Below are positions 59,883 to 64,000 of a stretch of DNA of 64,000 bases, in pieces. The notes under the pieces were generated by a model. The model was not told the DNA's origin. It saw only the letters and a list, made by a program, of their open reading frames with translations, and made no database searches. Position 1 is the stretch's first letter. Every line of letters starts with the position of its first letter. The DNA comes from Monodelphis domestica (Eukaryota > Chordata > Mammalia > Didelphimorphia > Didelphidae): contig NC_077227.1 of the NCBI RefSeq assembly GCF_027887165.1, positions 64,490,607 to 64,554,606 of the forward strand. The letters are read 5' to 3'. Position numbers and translations under genes: made by a program.

Positions 59883-62480
59883 TTGAGGGATGGTTAAATA
59901 AATATAGAGAGAAGAGAAGAGAACCTCCCTTCTCAAAGTGGTATTCAGGGGAGATAGCTAATGTTTAGGGTTGGCTCAGAGAGAGGAGAGGGCATATGAA
60001 GATTTTCCTCCTTCTACCTTTCGTCCTTACCTAAGGCTGCTCTCCCAGATTTTCTCTTGTCCCTCCCCCCCTCCACTACTCAAAACCAAAGGGTCTCCCC
60101 TTGATCTGTTCACTCACACTTGATTCACAGCTTGGGGAACAAATAATTATATTAATGTCAACTCAGGGGTTAACAAAGAATAAGTAGCAGGATCAGAATG
60201 GGAAAGAAAAGTGGGGAAAAGGGGGTCCCTGTCTCTATCTAAAACTTTTCTTATGTGCCAGCTTCTGTCACAAATCCTCCATTTCCTGTTGTTCATGTGG
60301 TGCCACCCTGTCCCACACCAGTTACTTACCTTCTATGTCTATTCTAACCTATCTATGTTACTTATTGTTCCCATCTAACCTCGCCCCTCCCAAAATAATA
60401 AATCTTATCCTAATCTGTCTATTTGCTAATCTAAGTTCCTATCTTATGCTAAGACTGAGTTGTGGGAAAAGGGTTAGGATTATGTGCCAACAAAGTTTTA
60501 CAATATAACAATTTCTTAATACAAAGGTCATTCATATTACAATCAATATAAAATTTAACTGTCCTATACCTTATATAATGCTAATTCCAATGTAATAATA
60601 CATAACAATTAGATATATGTATATATATTAAATTGTATCTAATGAAATATGGTTTATTTTGTCCCTAGGTTACCTCTCTAGTTACAACATTCCCTTTTCT
60701 ACCCTAAAATATTCTGTCCCTGTCTATTAATGGTTAGCATTTTAACTCTGTCCTTTCTATCTATATTAGTGGGTTATATAGTTATTATGCTATCTATGTA
60801 CATGTCTGGGTTTTCTACACATTTACATATGTTACATGTCATATATATCCTCTGGTACTAGAGATCTATTTACAGATATACAATTTATGGGCTGTCCTTA
60901 TTTACAGCAGAGCATCTAATGTCAGTGTGAAATTTGTTTGTGTTCTATATATGTCGTGGTGGATGCATACTTATTCCTCTTCAGGAAAGCCTCTTCTCGT
61001 ATTGCCTGAAGATCTCTTTTTCATTCTTCCTGTGTAGATTCCAATGTGTATGTGGATGTGAATCCCTATATGTGAACTTAATGTTATCAGTGATTAATCT
61101 TATGTGACCCACTTTCCTGAAGTTCATTCTCCATAATGTCTTTGATTCAAAGTTCTTTAAAGTTGTCAATGTGTCTTCCATCCTTTTGTGTTTCTTGAAG
61201 TTTGTCACTGGTCCCTTACCTTCTACTTTACAGGATACATACTTGCCTGTCGTCTCACCTTGAAAGATGATCTCAGGTATCTGGAACTATAGGATCATGC
61301 ATGTGTGTAAGATTAACGTGTGAGTGTGTGTAAAAGGGAATATGTTGATGCTTGTGAGTGAAACTTTATACATGATGTTTCTGCCATCTTCAGGTGTGCA
61401 AGTGAGATTTTTTTGTAATGACTGTAGGTATCTTTCTTAATGTGTGATAATAAGGCAATTATAATATTCCTTAGTGTGGATTGTAGAGGTTAATGATATT
61501 TTAATCTAGGTTTCAGATGGAGACTTGTATATATGTTTACTAATTCTAAGGGATTCTAAGTCCATCCAAGTAGACTCCAGGTTCCACAAGGAACTACTTC
61601 TCCTGTGTTTTACAGGCTACACTAATCCTCCCTGATCTAACTAACCCAAATTTATACTATATGTGTTGAAGCATTATTCTGTTTCAGCTTCACTTTCTCT
61701 GCTTAGCATCTCTATTTCTTCTTGTGCAATTTTGTTGGATTCATGGGCTTTGTGTTTATTTATCAAGGGTTGTTCTTGGGGCATCTGTGTTTGAATGGAT
61801 TCTTGGGCTTCAATTAAGTTGACTTTTGATGTGTTGTCACAGGCATAGTGATGTTTAATGTGAGATGTGGGAAAATGTTAGTTAATATCTCCATGGGATG
61901 GCCTCCCTCTCTTCATCCCCCTGGAAAGATTTTTTTAAGTTAACTATTTTAATGTCAACTCAAGGTAATACAAAGGAATAACTAGCAGGGAAAGAATGGG
62001 AGAGGAAAGTGGTGAAAAGGGGGTCCTTGTCTCTATCTAAAACCCTTTCCTCTCCCTCCTTGAGTTTGGGGGGAACTCAGACTGTGGCATTCTGAGCCCC
62101 CTGAGAGAAAGTCAGGTTGACTCAGCCTGTGTTTGGCCCCTTGGCCACAGTTTAGACTCAAGGCAGCAGGAACTGAAGTAAAGTCATTCAGAGATTTAAA
62201 ATGTTTTCCTCGGGTTTCCTCTTCAATAGTCTTTTCAATTGGGAAATGTTGGGGGTAAAGATTTCCAGTCACCAGCCGGAAAAAGTGAGTTACCCTCAGG
62301 AGAAAGTCTTTTTCAACCTTCTCTCTTTGGTTTCTCCCAACTGAGAGACCAACTCCTCTCCCAGTCAGAATCTTATCTTCCTCAAGATTCCAAACTCCTG
62401 GGGCCCCTCCCCCATCAAGGTGATCAGTTCTACACACTCTTCAATATGGCACTTTTCTTATGTGCCAACCTCTGTCACAA
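59883..62480 (-). mobile_element. Nested LTR element inside ERV pol (fossil)
   Basis: About 2.6 kb interrupting the pol fossil. Related sequence lies near each end: GAAAAGGGGGTCC(C/T)TGTCTC at about 60.2 and 62.0 kb, and CTTATGTGCCA(G/A)C(T/C)TCTGTCACAA at 60.25 and 62.46 kb, consistent with diverged LTRs about 2 kb apart. The minus orientation (LTR starting TGTGACAGA) is an inference. No coding part recognised. Broken. Confidence 0.55.
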
Positions 62481-62764
62481 TGTCCATGAACAGAAAGGTA
62501 GCTTCAGGTGTTCTAACTCAACCTTTGGGACCTGCTCAATGCCCGGTAGCATATTATTCAGTCCAGCTCGACCCAGTAGTTGCCAGAGTACCACCATGCC
62601 TTAGAGGAGCTACTGCCATAGACTTATTGGTAAGCAAATATGATGATCTGGTATTGGGACCATAATGTACCCACATGAGGTCGAGACATTTTTATTAAGA
62701 CATAGGACACAGGCATTTACTGACCAAAGGATTACTAGGTATGAGATAACTCTATTAAATAATG

Positions 62765-62970
62765 AGCATATTGGGGGCAACTGGATATCTCAGTGGACTG
62801 AGAGCCAGGCCTAGGGATGGGAGGTCTTAAATTCAAATCTGGTCTCAGACATTTCCCAGCTGTGTGACCCTGGGCAAGTTACTTAACCCCCATTACCTAG
62901 CCCTTACCACTCTTCTGCCTTGGAGCCAATGTTGGCTCCAAGACAGAAGGTATGGGTTCATAAAAATAAA
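62765..62970 (+). mobile_element. tRNA-derived SINE inside the ERV fossil
   Basis: GGGGGCAACTGGATATCTCAG head, AATTCAAATCTGGTCTCAG, tail with AAATAAATAAAT. AATAATGA(G/A)CATAT flanks both sides. Confidence 0.92.
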
Positions 62971-63639
62971 TAAATAATGAACATATCACACTAAAATGCT
63001 GTGGAGGTCTTAATCCTACAATCTTGCTCCCTTATTTGCCAACTTCCAGAAAACCTTGACATGATTATACATCTTTACTGTCCATTGCTGATAAATCTCA
63101 TAATGATTTACTGGACACCCCTTTGGATAATTCTGATTTAATATTATTTACAAATGGTTCTTTGTTTATGAGGGATGGTGTGTGCTATATAGGAGCTATG
63201 GTAGTTACTGAATTTGATACTCTGTGGTCAGCTTCCTTACCTTCAAATATAAGTGCACAGGGTGCAGATCTCACAGCTTTGAAACATGTCAATATCATTG
63301 CAAAGGATAAAAGAGTCACAATTTACACAGACTCCTGCTACAACTTTGACATATGTCACACTGTTGGCATGAAATGGCTTCAGAGGGGATTCTTAACATC
63401 AGCTGGAAAATGTATTGCCAATGCAAACCTTATTACTGAACTTCTTTCTGCCATCCAGCTCCTCAAAGCTATAGCTGTCATTCACTGCTCTGCCCACACA
63501 GGTGGCAATGACCCTGTCTCCAGGGAAAATAGGTAAGTAGATATCACAGCCAAACTAGCAGACTTAGAAGGCCCTGAATTAATTATGTCATCACCAATTA
63601 CTGATAATTTGGATCTATCCCTTTCCTAGACTGTAAAGG

Positions 63640-64000
63640 GTAAAATTATGAGGTTTTGATTGAAATATGAATTTAGTTGGTCACCAGGGGTTAAATCAAA
63701 TCCCAATAAAAAATCTCAAGTCAGTTTAGGATTTTTATGGTGATTTAATTAATAGAGAGGGAAGGAATTAAGAAGAAGAGAGAGGGAAAAGGATATAAGA
63801 TTAGCCTGAGAGAAGGGGAGTTCAGAGACCTTCCAGCCACAAGGTCTCCTCTGAGATGAGGGGCCTCCTAGAAGGATGGCATTTTTAGGAAAGGTAAAGG
63901 ATAAAAAGGAATCAGTCCAAACTCCGAGAGAGCTCAGGGAAGATGCCTCTCCTGACCCATGATATTAAGCTTCTCCCAGTTACTGTATCAAGGATGCTCA
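63640..64000 (-). mobile_element. LTR (fossil), cut by the window end
   Basis: Shares TTGGTCACCAGGGGTTAAATC, GATGAGGGGCCTCCT and related strings with 17640-18373. It continues to the right. It abuts the RNase H remnant. Confidence 0.65.

Larger units (their letters stand above)
54926..63640 (+). mobile_element. Class I (gammaretrovirus-like) ERV fossil with a nested LTR element
   Basis: Parts in order: LTR-like remnant (54.9-55.2 kb), leader (55.2-56.8), gag remnants with capsid-like sequence (56.8-58.2), protease (about 58.46-58.75), reverse transcriptase (about 58.75-59.88), a nested element (59.88-62.48), RT end/connection (62.48-62.67) and RNase H (about 63.1-63.6). The RNase H and protease resemble gammaretrovirus-like class I ERVs and the smaller fossil at 9.4-12.7 kb. 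Broken by many changes; no env is seen before a reverse-oriented LTR begins at about 63.64 kb. Old. Confidence 0.85.

Noticed and set aside
62033-62437. A 134-codon open stretch on the minus strand
   Set aside because: Falls in the LTR-like end of the nested element; no domain recognised.
1-64000. CRISPR arrays, operons, tRNA and rRNA genes
   Set aside because: None seen. The tRNA-like boxes belong to SINEs, and the sequence is clearly animal.

Overview
This is vertebrate genomic DNA, almost certainly marsupial. It has introns with GT/AG splice sites, no operon structure, and is dominated by marsupial-type repeats: tRNA-derived SINEs with diagnostic boxes and tails, CORE-SINEs, L2 and L1 3' ends, LTRs and class I endogenous retrovirus (ERV) fossils. 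I cannot name the species from sequence alone.

The only host genes I can support are two complete, tandem, same-strand collectin genes. Gene A has exons at 15373-15553, 16381-16488, 22579-22656 and 23629-24002 (246 aa). Gene B has exons at 37301-37499, 38164-38271, 40814-40891 and 44166-44542 (253 aa). Both have matching exon phases (all introns phase 1), identical lengths for exons 2 and 3, and intact splice sites. Each encodes a signal peptide, a short collagen stalk, a coiled-coil neck and a C-type lectin domain (CRD). The CRD is clearly like surfactant protein A (SP-A), while the collagen part carries the sequence and interruption typical of mannose-binding lectin (MBL). Both CRDs lack the Glu of the usual EPN/EPX calcium and sugar motif. 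Gene A has also lost stalk glycines and the N-terminal cysteine that B retains.

The genes lie in a segmental array. A gene block (A 13.2-24.5 kb, B 35.9-45.3 kb) alternates with a flank block 'F' seen three times: F1 0.17-9.3 kb, F2 25.4-32.1 kb, F3 46.0-49.7 kb. F follows each gene by about 1.4-1.5 kb, so F1 at the left edge predicts another collectin copy or remnant just outside the window.

The copies were later remodelled separately. F1 received an L1, a composite 5.7 kb insertion containing a large inverted repeat, and a class I ERV fossil (9375-12701). Gene A received a solo LTR (14457-15273) directly upstream of its promoter; B keeps the empty site. Gene A intron 2 also holds a 26-copy AGAGG array and a 322-bp, about 99% identical inverted repeat. 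F2 received an L1 and LTRs.

The right part (49.7-64 kb) has no host gene I can recognise. It contains SINEs, AT-rich sequence and a second class I ERV fossil (about 54.9-63.6 kb), with another LTR element nested inside it and a further LTR at the window end.
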